Positions 1-8,323 of a stretch of DNA of 15,983 bases are shown here, in pieces (the stretch's first letter is position 1; every line of letters starts with the position of its first letter). The position numbers were made by a program, and so were the translations under genes. Below the pieces are notes generated by a model. It was not told the DNA's origin. It did no database searches and saw nothing but the letters and a program-made list of their open reading frames with translations. This stretch comes from Proteobacteria bacterium SPGG2 (GTDB lineage Bacteria; Pseudomonadota; Gammaproteobacteria; Acidiferrobacterales; SPGG2): assembly GCA_001643475.1 (NCBI GenBank), contig LXTK01000065.1, positions 1-15,983 of the forward strand, given 5' to 3'.

Positions 1-14
1 TGGAGCCTTAGTGT

Positions 15-1454
<1,440 letters not shown>

Positions 1455-1485
1455 GATTGTTCCTCCGAGGACCGCGCAAAAAGCG

Positions 1486-2664
1486 CTACGACTCTGTCTT
1501 CTCACGCGCGAGGAGTGCCTTGAAACTTGGCCAGATATCCTCTTTGCGCTCTATCAACGTGGCATGAAAGTTAGACATGCTTATTGACTTAAAAAGTTGC
1601 AGCATAGAATCTTCGTAGTGGCTTGAGCTCAATGGTTTGATCTCTCCGTACCCGAAAAGGTTGGCGATCTCACATAGCTCTTTTGCCGCCTTTAATGCGG
1701 CGTCATTATCGTTAGGAAAATTGTCACCGTCTGAACAGTGAAAAGCATAGATATTCCATAACGTCGGATGGTAGCGGGCCTGAATAATCTCCAAGGTCTT
1801 TACATAACCAGAGGAAATGTAAGTCCCACCAGACTCACCTTTGTTGAAAAACTCGTCCTCTGTTACTTCCTTAGCCACCGTGTGATGGCCTACAAACACT
1901 ACTTTCCCATTGTTATAGCGGGCACGAACGAATTGATAAAGAAGAAAAAAGAAACTACGTGCCAGATACTTCTTGACCGTATCCATGGAACCGGATGTAT
2001 CCATAATACAGAACACCACGGCGTTGGATTGTGGTTTCATATCCTGGCGCAACCGCCGGAAGGTTATGTCGTTACGGTGAAAAGGAAAGCGTTCTTCTTT
2101 CACCTCGAGTGCGACGTTCCGGCTAGAAGCCACCCGGCGACGAATGCGGGCGATCGCGGTTCGACGTCTGTCCATATGGACGTGAATACCGACCCGACGA
2201 TAGCCCTTGCGCTTACTGGTGCGCTCTGCCAACAGTTCACGTAGTTTCTTACGCTCCATGTCAGGTAACTGGAGATCTTCGAACATGATCTCGACCAGTT
2301 CGTCTATAGTCACATCGGTTTCGTAATAATCGACACCCGGCTGATCGCCGCCCGGACCGCCCGCTTGTCCCTTGCCTTGCTCTTGTCCTTGGTCAATTAC
2401 CTGACCCGGTTGTGAGTCGCCGTTGCCGGTACCAACGCCGGGGGCATTATCCCCATATATAAAGCGATACTCTTTTACCCCACGTATCGGTACTTTAATG
2501 ATTCGATCTCGGCTTTGCCCAATGATCGACTCTTCGGAGATGATGTCGGAAATATTCTCGCGGATTGCCTGTCGTACCTTGTGCCGATGACGCAGACGAT
2601 CGCCAGCACTGCGGTCGGACCGCAGTGCATCAGAAGAGGAATAAGGACGGAATATGGTGGTCAT
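1486..2664 (-). CDS. yeaH: YeaH/YhbH family (DUF444) von Willebrand A-type protein
   Basis: DUF444 protein, partner of the PrkA kinase in the conserved prkA-yeaH-spoVR group; its molecular role is unknown. Domains in order: a basic N-terminus with a GDRLRHRHKVRQAI helix, the conserved RIIKVPIRGVKEYRF block, a Gly/Gln-rich low-complexity linker (about residues 75-110), an acidic ETDVTIDELVEIMFEDL segment, and a C-terminal von Willebrand A-like domain. That domain has a MIDAS-type DTSGSM (D222, S224, S226), the GGTYISSGY threonine region and HCSDGDNFPNDN, consistent with divalent metal binding. The start is uncertain: ATG 2664 gives MTTIFRPYSS, which suits the family, while an in-frame ATG lies at 2682. 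Neither has a clear ribosome site. Length is 392 residues against about 427 in E. coli. The 430-base gap to prkA is unusually long for this operon. Confidence 0.93.
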   Translation of the reverse strand: MTTIFRPYSSSDALRSDRSAGDRLRHRHKVRQAIRENISDIISEESIIGQSRDRIIKVPIRGVKEYRFIYGDNAPGVGTGNGDSQPGQVIDQGQEQGKGQAGGPGGDQPGVDYYETDVTIDELVEIMFEDLQLPDMERKKLRELLAERTSKRKGYRRVGIHVHMDRRRTAIARIRRRVASSRNVALEVKEERFPFHRNDITFRRLRQDMKPQSNAVVFCIMDTSGSMDTVKKYLARSFFFLLYQFVRARYNNGKVVFVGHHTVAKEVTEDEFFNKGESGGTYISSGYVKTLEIIQARYHPTLWNIYAFHCSDGDNFPNDNDAALKAAKELCEIANLFGYGEIKPLSSSHYEDSMLQLFKSISMSNFHATLIERKEDIWPSFKALLAREKTES

Positions 2665-2828
2665 GGCCGCGATCGTTACCATCCCATATCAAGGGGCCAC
2701 CGAGTAAGTTCAGCTTCCCGGGTTTGAAGCCAAAGCCGGACCCGTGACACGCCTAAGTATCAGCCCGCACTTCTCGCCGGGTATCGTAGCGAGGGCACGT
2801 AGCTGCCCGTGGATAGAAGGCGCGTGAA

Positions 2829-2875
2829 GGAAAATGCGCACAGGCGTACTTGATCGTACGTTGAGCCCATTTTCC
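2829..2875. repeat. Nested inverted repeat (cruciform-like)
   Basis: An outer 8-base pair of arms, GGAAAATG (2829-2836) and CATTTTCC (2868-2875), encloses an inner pair, CGTAC (2845-2849) and GTACG (2856-2860), around a TTGATC loop. Both pairs are exact and share nearly the same centre. No T-run follows on either strand, so it does not look like a simple intrinsic terminator. Confidence 0.55.
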
Positions 2876-2939
2876 GAACGCAACGCACTCGGCGCGGGTA
2901 CTTGCTTCGCTTCGCTGTCCTGCTCTGCTCGCAAGTCCA

Positions 2940-2963
2940 GGGTTCGCCATCCGTGGCGAACCC
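2940..2963. repeat. Perfect 10-bp hairpin
   Basis: GGGTTCGCCA (2940-2949), loop TCCG, then TGGCGAACCC (2954-2963): a perfect 10-bp stem with a tetraloop. It runs straight into CCCGC-TTG-GCGGG (2961-2973), so two hairpins compete for the CCC. It sits in the prkA-yeaH intercistronic region and has no downstream U-tract in the direction of transcription, so an RNA processing or stability element, or part of a dispersed palindrome, is more likely than a terminator. Confidence 0.65.
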
Positions 2964-2968
2964 GCTTG

Positions 2969-3010
2969 GCGGGCAGCGCGTCCACTGGACCCGCTGCTTG
3001 TTCCGCCTCG
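2969..3010. repeat. Imperfect GC-rich hairpin
   Basis: GGCGG (2969-2973) and CCGCC near 3004-3008 flank GCAGCG/CGCTGC arms, which in turn surround GTCCA-C-TGGAC. The nested arms form a long, slightly interrupted stem next to the 2940-2963 hairpin. Arms were found by eye; folding energy was not computed. Confidence 0.4.
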
Positions 3011-3019
3011 CCCGCGGCC

Positions 3020-3074
3020 GCACGACCACATGGACGTGGGGGGTAGAATCGCGTCGGGAACAGCGATCGAGTAG
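3020..3074 (-). repeat. Structured dispersed repeat, copy A
   Basis: A 55-base element that matches copy B1 (15048-15102, other strand) at 46 of 55 positions without gaps. It has two hairpins: ATCGC (3048-3052) with GCGAT (3063-3067) around a ten-base loop, and CCAC (3026-3029) with GTGG (3036-3039) around a six-base loop. Relative to copies B1 and B2, the stem differences preserve pairing. Strand is given as the direction of the flanking genes. It starts 21 bases after the prkA stop codon. Confidence 0.75.
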
Positions 3075-3095
3075 AGACCTGGTGAGAAATGCGGG

Positions 3096-5027
3096 CTAAT
3101 CCTTCCATAGATTGTTCGCCGCGTACCTCAATACCACCTCGGCCGAATACTCATTATAGCCACGCTCGATCAAAGCCTGCAGCAGATCGGTATACTTCTT
3201 CGCCTGTTCTTCATCGCGGGTTCGGGCCTTGGTGATCACGCGGCTCATGTCGCGCACCGAACTCATAAGCTTCTTCTCAATCGCTTCTTTCAATGGCTCA
3301 TAGGACTGATGACTCACTTTGGTACCGCGACGCGTCGCCGCCCACAGATAGGCCATTACTTCCTGACGGAAGCCGTCGGCAGCCGAGCCGATAATGGCGA
3401 TTTGTTCCTCGACGGATTTCAAGAAACCTTCGTCAGGCTGTAGCTCTTCACCGGTATTGCGGTCCCTGACGCGGGTCTTGTTCACATAGGCCTCAGCGTG
3501 ATCCAGATAATTCTGGAAAAGCGCGTCGGCCTGCTCCTCAAACGAATACACAAAGGCCTTTGTAATCTCCTTCTCGAGGATTTCGAGATAGGCCTTGTGC
3601 AGCGTGTCCTGTAAGAACTCCAGATATTGCTTGCGCGCATCATCCGACAAATCAGCTGCCTTAACCATGTTGATCAAGGCCTCGCGCCCATTGATGGGAT
3701 TGATTCCTTCCGGGCTGTCTGCCAGTGCATTGTCCAACGCCTTCATAATGAAGCGCGTAGAAATACCAAACATAGCCTCGCGCCGGGCCTCATCTTTAAG
3801 CTCGCGGACGTTGATCTTGAGCGTCTTACCTTTCTCGATGACTTCTTTGCCATCGTAGAGACGCAGTTTGGTCATCAGATCGCATTTAGCAGTCGGTTCG
3901 AGTCGAGTCAGGATCGCGAACATACTGACGATCTCTAAAGTATGCGGCGCAATGTGCTCACGGAAGTCGGAGTATTGGAGCATCTTCTGGTAAATCTTTA
4001 CCTCTTCGGATAGCCGGAGATTGTAGGGCACCTTAACCACCACGATGCGATCAAGAATGGCCTCGTTAGTGTGATCACCTCGGAACTTCTGCCATTCGGC
4101 TTCATTCGAGTGAGCGGCGACAACCGCATCGATATACACGGTACCGTGACGCCCCGGTGCGGGGATAAACTTTTCCTGGGTCACCGTGATCATGGTATGC
4201 AAGTATTCCGCTTCGTTCTTAAATACTTCGATGAACTCCACCATACCGCGGTTACCCACATTGAAAGCGCCGTTGAGATCAAGCACCCGTGGATCGCCCT
4301 CGGAATACATGTCCAACTTCGATATATCCTCGGAACCAATGAGTACTGATGTATCTTGATTGTTAGGATCCACCGGCGGCACGATTCCGATTCCGCGTCG
4401 CTCGTGCTTGGAGAATGCGACGGTGCAAACGGGAACGTCTTCATAACGCCCTTTGAACTCCTCCTTGAGACGATAACGGCACACCGGACATAGCTGCCCT
4501 TCTATGTGAACGTCCAACATCTTCTCGAACTCTTTGCGCAAGTTACGGGGGATAAGGTGCAGTGGTTCTTCCGCCATCGGGCAACCTTCGATCGCGTACA
4601 CCGGACTGCTTTGCTCGAGTCCTCGCTGCAGGCTCTCCATCAACGAGCTCTTGCCCGCACCGACCGGGCCCATGAGGTATAACACTTGACGACTTTCTTC
4701 ACCCTGCAGCGCGGCAGAATGAAAGTAACGAGCAATTTGGGCAATCGTGGGTTCGATGCCGAAGAACTCGTCCTTGAAGAAATTATATATTTTGATGGGC
4801 TCGTCACCAAAGAATTGCGCCGCCTTTGAATCACCAGCCTCCGTCGTGTCGCTGACACCCTTGTCCATCAACACTTTGTAGAGTCTTGCGTGTGCTAGCT
4901 TCGCGATTGTTGGATCTTGCTTAACCCTTTCCAGATACTCGATGAAAGTGCCGCGCCAATCAGTACTAGTCTGTTGCGCCCGGTCTTTCTCAATAATCTC
5001 CGCGAACTTTTTTTTACCTTCTGCCAT
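3096..5027 (-). CDS. prkA: PrkA (YeaG) family serine protein kinase with AAA+ domain
   Basis: PrkA/YeaG-type protein of 643 residues, almost exactly the length of E. coli YeaG. The family combines an N-terminal AAA+ ATPase fold with a C-terminal region related to protein kinases; in E. coli it is needed for survival under sustained nitrogen starvation. Visible motifs: the PrkA N-terminal region, a Walker A loop GPVGAGKS (residues 120-127), the family block EGCPMAEEPLHLIPR, a CPVCRYR cysteine pair that could bind metal, and ISTRFIMKALDNAL followed by the long helical C-terminal domain. No signal peptide is present, so it is cytoplasmic. It is the first gene of the prkA-yeaH-spoVR set. ATG 5027 follows a G-rich ribosome site, GCGGGGG, about eight bases upstream. 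A sigma-54 promoter match lies about 110 bases upstream. Confidence 0.97.
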   Translation of the reverse strand: MAEGKKKFAEIIEKDRAQQTSTDWRGTFIEYLERVKQDPTIAKLAHARLYKVLMDKGVSDTTEAGDSKAAQFFGDEPIKIYNFFKDEFFGIEPTIAQIARYFHSAALQGEESRQVLYLMGPVGAGKSSLMESLQRGLEQSSPVYAIEGCPMAEEPLHLIPRNLRKEFEKMLDVHIEGQLCPVCRYRLKEEFKGRYEDVPVCTVAFSKHERRGIGIVPPVDPNNQDTSVLIGSEDISKLDMYSEGDPRVLDLNGAFNVGNRGMVEFIEVFKNEAEYLHTMITVTQEKFIPAPGRHGTVYIDAVVAAHSNEAEWQKFRGDHTNEAILDRIVVVKVPYNLRLSEEVKIYQKMLQYSDFREHIAPHTLEIVSMFAILTRLEPTAKCDLMTKLRLYDGKEVIEKGKTLKINVRELKDEARREAMFGISTRFIMKALDNALADSPEGINPINGREALINMVKAADLSDDARKQYLEFLQDTLHKAYLEILEKEITKAFVYSFEEQADALFQNYLDHAEAYVNKTRVRDRNTGEELQPDEGFLKSVEEQIAIIGSAADGFRQEVMAYLWAATRRGTKVSHQSYEPLKEAIEKKLMSSVRDMSRVITKARTRDEEQAKKYTDLLQALIERGYNEYSAEVVLRYAANNLWKD

Positions 5028-5083
5028 AGCCGTAACCCCCGCTTGCTGGTTGCCGACTGAATAAGTCGTTTAACTAGAATCTA

Positions 5084-5104
5084 AGATGGAAGACTTCTCC
5101 ATCT
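5084..5104 (-). promoter_or_regulatory. Hairpin in the predicted prkA 5' leader
   Basis: AGATGGA (5084-5090), seven-base loop, TCCATCT (5098-5104): a perfect 7-bp stem inside the leader predicted from the sigma-54 start near 5125, about 57 bases before the prkA ATG. An alternative exact pair, ATGGAAGA (5086-5093) with TCTTCCAT (5122-5129), uses the same left arm and lies partly upstream of the predicted start. Function is unknown; an operator or mRNA stability role is possible. Confidence 0.35.
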
Positions 5105-5135
5105 CAATATAGTTCCTTCGATCTTCCATGATTGC

Positions 5136-5152
5136 TGCATATAACGTGCCAG
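5136..5152 (-). promoter_or_regulatory. Sigma-54 (RpoN) promoter for prkA-yeaH-spoVR
   Basis: On the minus strand the sequence reads CTGGCACG-TTAT-ATGCA. The -24 box TGGCACG equals the consensus, the -12 box has GC, and the GG and GC are separated by exactly ten bases, the spacing required by RpoN. Only one -12 position departs (ATGCA instead of TTGCA). It lies upstream of prkA, facing it, and predicts a start near 5125 with a leader of about 98 bases. This agrees with what is known of E. coli yeaGH, an RpoN/NtrC-dependent operon. The activator site was not identified. Confidence 0.75.
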
Positions 5153-5530
5153 CAGGGAATTTCCAAGAACCGGGTTGACTTCTGCCTACTTTAGGACAAA
5201 TGATCCCACACAAGCTGCGAAAAAGGCGGTGAATAGACCCTAACTGACGTTATCGGCAACCTGATACCGCAGCTTAATAGGCGAATAACGTAACCCCCAA
5301 GATGCCAAAATCTCGTAGCAGGTCGACTTTGACGCAGCGTGTAGATCCTGGGATCGCAGACGCCTGGATCTTCTAGTTTAAGTCTAATCATCGCAGCCAA
5401 TAACGCCAATACCCTGCCACCGCAACAAGAATCACATACTATAAGTAATTGTGGGATTAAACGACATGATCACAGCACGCGCAACCGAAGACGCCTGCTG
5501 ACCAGTCTTTGGGTTCCTCGATACGAAGAA
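5153..5530. other. Noncoding control region between prkA and the TM2 gene
   Basis: No credible gene. Being upstream of a sigma-54 promoter, it is where an enhancer-binding activator would act. One candidate dyad is AGATCC (5343-5348), 17 bases, GGATCT (5366-5371), about 200 bases upstream of the promoter. A second inverted pair is ACGTTAT (5247-5253) and ATAACGT (5285-5291). I saw no match to the NtrC consensus GCAC-N5-TGGTGC and no clear sigma-70 promoter for the TM2 gene. Confidence 0.4.
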
Positions 5531-5751
5531 ATGCTCAGACAAAGCTATGCGTACGCGGTTTGCCTCTCAAGCATCTTTGGCTTCATCGGTATTCAGCATT
5601 TCTTCACAGATTCTACGTCGGCAAGATCGGCACCGGCATCCTCCAGCGTGTTACCCTCGGTGGATTAGGTATCTGGGCGCTGGTCGACTTCATAATGATT
5701 GTGACGGGTAATTTCAAAGACAAGCAAGGGCTGGTAATTAAATCCGCTTAA
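5531..5751 (+). pseudogene. TM2-domain membrane protein, disrupted by an 11-base insertion
   Basis: Two frames together spell one TM2 protein, a small inner-membrane family of two transmembrane helices joined by a short HRFY turn. From ATG 5531 the first frame reads MLRQSYAYAVCLSSIFGFIGI, the first helix. A second frame then gives HRFYVGKIGTGIL, LGGLGIWALVDFIMIVTG, NFKDKQG and a stop at 5751. The HRFY, YxGK, LGGLGIW and D/F-KD-K-G signatures are all present. The frame switch falls at 5594-5604: removing 11 bases between two TTCA direct repeats (5592-5595 and 5603-5606) restores an uninterrupted 69-residue TM2 protein. As written the gene is frameshifted, unless translation starts at a TTG at 5509 to give a chimeric N-terminus lacking helix one. 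The function of TM2 proteins is poorly known. Confidence 0.75.
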
Positions 5752-5787
5752 ACCAGCCTTGTCGTTATAACGGATCGACGGCGTGGT

Positions 5788-6525
5788 TTACGGCGTCGTC
5801 GCTTTTTGCCATTGTCGGTAGTTAGCGGCATGTGACAAAAGTGCCACCGCTGCCGTTTCGATACGCAAGATCGATTCACTGAGGTTAATCATCTGCCCAC
5901 CCGCTCTCAGCAAATAGGCTAGTTCGTTTTCGCTAAACCCGCCTTCGGGTCCTACCATCAGCAATAGGCAGCTACTTGCCCTGTCAGCTTTCACGTCTGT
6001 GATTTTGACGCCGGTGGACTCCGCCACCCATATATCGCATCCGTTCGTATCCGCGAGTACTTGTGCGGGCGTGGCCAACGAATAAACAATCGGTAGGTGG
6101 GGGCGACGGCTTTGCTTACATGCTTCTGCGCAAATACGTTGCCACCGCGCATGGGCCGTGGATCCAGGCCTAACCACACTGCGTTCACATTCAAGCGGCC
6201 GAAATGCTGCCATCCCCAGCTGTGTTGTCATATCTAAAAGTATGGCTAGACGTTCACCTTTGGGGAGCGCGCAGGCCAGTTCGATTCTAGGTGTCGGCGC
6301 CGGCACAACCTGGCATTCTTCGACCTTAGCCACAATCGTCTTCCCGCGGCGATCAATGTTTTCTATGGTAGCGCGGTCAAGAGTTCCACGACCGTTAAAT
6401 AGACATAGGCCGTCACCAATCTTAAGTCTGCGCGATCCGGCTACATGACGGGCCTCTGATTCCTGCAAGGTTACGGTATCACCGACCCCGGTGAGTTCTG
6501 GGCAATAGAACATCGGATCCGACAT
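5788..6525 (-). CDS. rsmE: 16S rRNA (uracil1498-N3)-methyltransferase RsmE
   Basis: SPOUT-class methyltransferase that uses S-adenosylmethionine to make m3U at position 1498 of 16S rRNA, in the decoding region of the 30S subunit. At 245 residues it has family length. The N-terminal part is the PUA-like RNA-binding region (SEARHVAGSRRLKIGD, LFNGRG). The SPOUT knot follows: CALPKGERL, the AEACKQSRRPHLP block (residues 133-145), GPEGGFSENE (192-201) and SESILRIETAA (216-226). In the last motif the usual LG-x-R-ILR-x-ETA has serines where Gly and the first Arg are expected, a small departure. An AGG-type ribosome site precedes ATG 6525. It lies 20 bases downstream of rsmJ, so the two probably share a transcript. 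Confidence 0.95.
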   Translation of the reverse strand: MSDPMFYCPELTGVGDTVTLQESEARHVAGSRRLKIGDGLCLFNGRGTLDRATIENIDRRGKTIVAKVEECQVVPAPTPRIELACALPKGERLAILLDMTTQLGMAAFRPLECERSVVRPGSTAHARWQRICAEACKQSRRPHLPIVYSLATPAQVLADTNGCDIWVAESTGVKITDVKADRASSCLLLMVGPEGGFSENELAYLLRAGGQMINLSESILRIETAAVALLSHAANYRQWQKATTP

Positions 6526-6545
6526 ATTACCTGCCTATAAGCTAG

Positions 6546-7370
6546 TCAGACCTTAACGAAATAGACATCGTATCTCACCAGCTTACCCTCGTGACTAGTC
6601 GAAGGGGCTGGCTTCAATGGGTCGGCATAACTCGGGCGTTTGACGACAACACGGTTAGCGGCGTATCGCAGACACACCGATAGTAACTCCATGGCATCAT
6701 CGTCGTTACCCACTAGATCACGTAGGGTTCGAACCGCTTTTTTTGCAAGCGCTGAACGCTTGCGTTTGGGTGGAAACATGGGGTCCAGATAAACAGTGTC
6801 GGGAGCAGGGCATATACTCGGCAAGACCTCGCGCGCATCACCGGAAATCACATCTACGCGACCGGCCAGCAAATCGCCCGCCCGCGACAACCCATCTTGT
6901 AACAGGGCAACGATGATGGCCGAACGCTCAATTGCGGTTACGCGATAACCCAAGAGCGCTAGCAAAAAGGTATCTTGGCCAATGCCCGCGGTGGCATCAA
7001 CGACAGTATGGGTGTGAGGGCCGACAGCACGCGCTAGCGGTTGGCGCCGTGAAAGATTAAGTGTCGATCGGCGTCTTTCGAATACGGTTGTGTCGACATA
7101 GAGCGGCCGCGTCATACCCCCATGATTCTCGCGCAACTCCAGCCTATTTGGGGTGGCGACTAATAGATACTGGAACGGCTGCGCGGTGTCAGCAGTAACT
7201 AGCGACAAATTGAGCCTCTCCGCCAATTTGGAAGCAGTTCGGTCACACCTAGCGTCGAATCCAGTCATCACCGCGACTTTCTTAGGAACGGGCTTGGTCA
7301 GCTTAGATTCTGTCCTTGCACTGGGCACGTTGTTGCCGCTTTTCACCATTCGATCATCATACGCTATCAT
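6546..7370 (-). CDS. rsmJ: 16S rRNA (guanine1516-N2)-methyltransferase RsmJ
   Basis: Class I S-adenosylmethionine-dependent methyltransferase that makes m2G1516 in 16S rRNA, a family largely confined to Gammaproteobacteria. The SAM-binding motif I is VVDATAGIGQDTFLLALLG (about residues 124-142), followed by the acidic strand end AIER and the family signature YLDPMFPPKRKRSAL (about 194-208); VVVKRP near the C-terminus is also typical. The protein is about 274 residues, some 25 longer than E. coli RsmJ, and the extra length is a weakly conserved N-terminus. The true start may therefore be one of several in-frame codons: GTG 7373, ATG 7370 or ATG 7349. The rRNA site is close to that of RsmE, encoded just downstream, which makes the pair a small 30S-maturation operon. 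Confidence 0.93.
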   Translation of the reverse strand: MIAYDDRMVKSGNNVPSARTESKLTKPVPKKVAVMTGFDARCDRTASKLAERLNLSLVTADTAQPFQYLLVATPNRLELRENHGGMTRPLYVDTTVFERRRSTLNLSRRQPLARAVGPHTHTVVDATAGIGQDTFLLALLGYRVTAIERSAIIVALLQDGLSRAGDLLAGRVDVISGDAREVLPSICPAPDTVYLDPMFPPKRKRSALAKKAVRTLRDLVGNDDDAMELLSVCLRYAANRVVVKRPSYADPLKPAPSTSHEGKLVRYDVYFVKV

Positions 7371-7410
7371 CACAAGTCGACCCTAGAGATGCGCTGAATA
7401 CTTAAGACCA

Positions 7411-8312
7411 ATGTCAATCAATATAATTCGTCATCTTCAAATTATTCTCATCCTGATAAGCCTACCCCTCAGTGCCATCGTCCGTGCCGACTCGGCTGCG
7501 GTGGTCGAAGGCTTGCGGCTGCCCGTGTGGCTAGAGCGCAATGGCATCCGTCACTCGCTGACGCTTGGCATGTCACTTCAACAGCAGGATACGGTTGAGA
7601 CAAGCCCCGGCGCGCGATTACTAATACAACTAGAGGACGGTAGCTTAGTTAAGCTTGGTGAAAACGCTAGCCTCACACTCGCCGAGCTTGAACCGGCCGC
7701 GAGCAGCCAGGGAATTTTTCCAGTCTGTTGAATGTTGTCCGCGGTGCGTTCCGCCTTACCACCGCCAAGCTTGCACGTCAGCGTAAGAGTAATCTGGAGA
7801 TCAATATTGCCAGTTTGACGTTAGGCGTTCGCGGTACTGACGTTTGGGGCGAGGCAGCGGGCGACAGAGATATCGTCTGCCTCATCGAACGACACATCGA
7901 GGTGGCGGACAATGCCAATGACACCACCTTCAAAATGACCCAAGGTCTAACGTTTTACATTGCGCCACACGGCAAACCACCTTTGCCAGTGCAACCGGTG
8001 CCTAGCGCGAAATTAGAGGAGTGGTCGCAAGAAACGGATCTCACCGAGGGCATGGGCATCTTGCGGGTTGATGGCGGCTGGACAGTGCATCTATTATCCT
8101 TCCCAAAACGCGAAGCAGCCAACGACGCTCGACAAGAACTAAGTAAAGCAGGTTATGCGGCCGTCGTGCGTCAAGCCCTCTCGAACGGGGCCACGTGGTA
8201 TCGCGTAAGCATACCCGGCTTTGTCAACAAGACCGAGGCGCAAGCATTCCAAGCCAACATAATAGGAAAGTTTGGAATCACTAAGCCCTGGATATCCTGG
8301 CGTAAGTCCTAG
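7411..8312 (+). pseudogene. FecR-domain protein with C-terminal SPOR domain, frameshifted
   Basis: Two adjoining frames make one protein. The first (7411-7733) has a Sec signal peptide (hydrophobic IILILISLPLSAIV, then RADSAA) and the start of a FecR domain (GARLLIQLEDGSLVKLGENA). The second continues the FecR domain (NVVRGAFRLTT, then LTLGVRGTDVW) and ends in a SPOR domain (WTVHLLSFPKREAANDARQEL to about FGITKPW), which in other proteins binds denuded peptidoglycan glycans. The break lies at five T bases, 7715-7719: with a sixth T the sequence reads GIFSSLLNVVRGAF without interruption and gives a 300-residue periplasmic protein. The first frame otherwise stops just after the T tract. This is either a real one-base loss or a sequencing error. 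The neighbouring rsmJ is divergent, 40 bases away. Confidence 0.8.
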
Positions 8313-8323
8313 GCCAGGCGCGA

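Larger units (their letters stand above)
2683..3095. other. 413-base noncoding, hairpin-rich insert between prkA and yeaH
   Basis: No convincing gene lies here. The stretch holds the structured repeat copy at 3020-3074 and several further inverted repeats listed separately. Open frames cross it on both strands, but they are rich in Arg, Ala, Pro and Ser, disagree among frames and match no family I know, as expected of GC-rich palindromic DNA. Because prkA and yeaH are normally close together and co-transcribed, this block looks like inserted intergenic repeat material. It may affect how much yeaH-spoVR message is made or survives relative to prkA. Confidence 0.6.

Noticed and set aside
1768..2244. 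A 158-codon plus-strand open frame
   Set aside because: It lies wholly antisense within yeaH, whose DUF444 and von Willebrand A motifs are clear; it has no domain or ribosome site of its own.
2710..3108. A 132-codon minus-strand open frame between prkA and yeaH
   Set aside because: It overlaps the end of prkA, runs through palindromic repeats, is Arg/Ala/Pro-rich and competes with other equally long frames in the same GC-rich DNA; no family is recognisable.
5191..5409. A 72-codon minus-strand open frame upstream of prkA
   Set aside because: No ribosome site or family resemblance; it covers the putative activator region and has no coding-like composition.
5153..5530. NtrC-type binding sites upstream of the sigma-54 promoter
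   Set aside because: I looked for GCAC-N5-TGGTGC-like dyads and found none, so NtrC control cannot be claimed from sequence.
7711..7730. Programmed -1 ribosomal frameshift in the FecR-SPOR gene
   Set aside because: The sequence A-ATT-TTT-C is not a good X-XXY-YYZ slippery heptamer and no clear downstream stimulatory stem was seen; base loss in the T tract is simpler.
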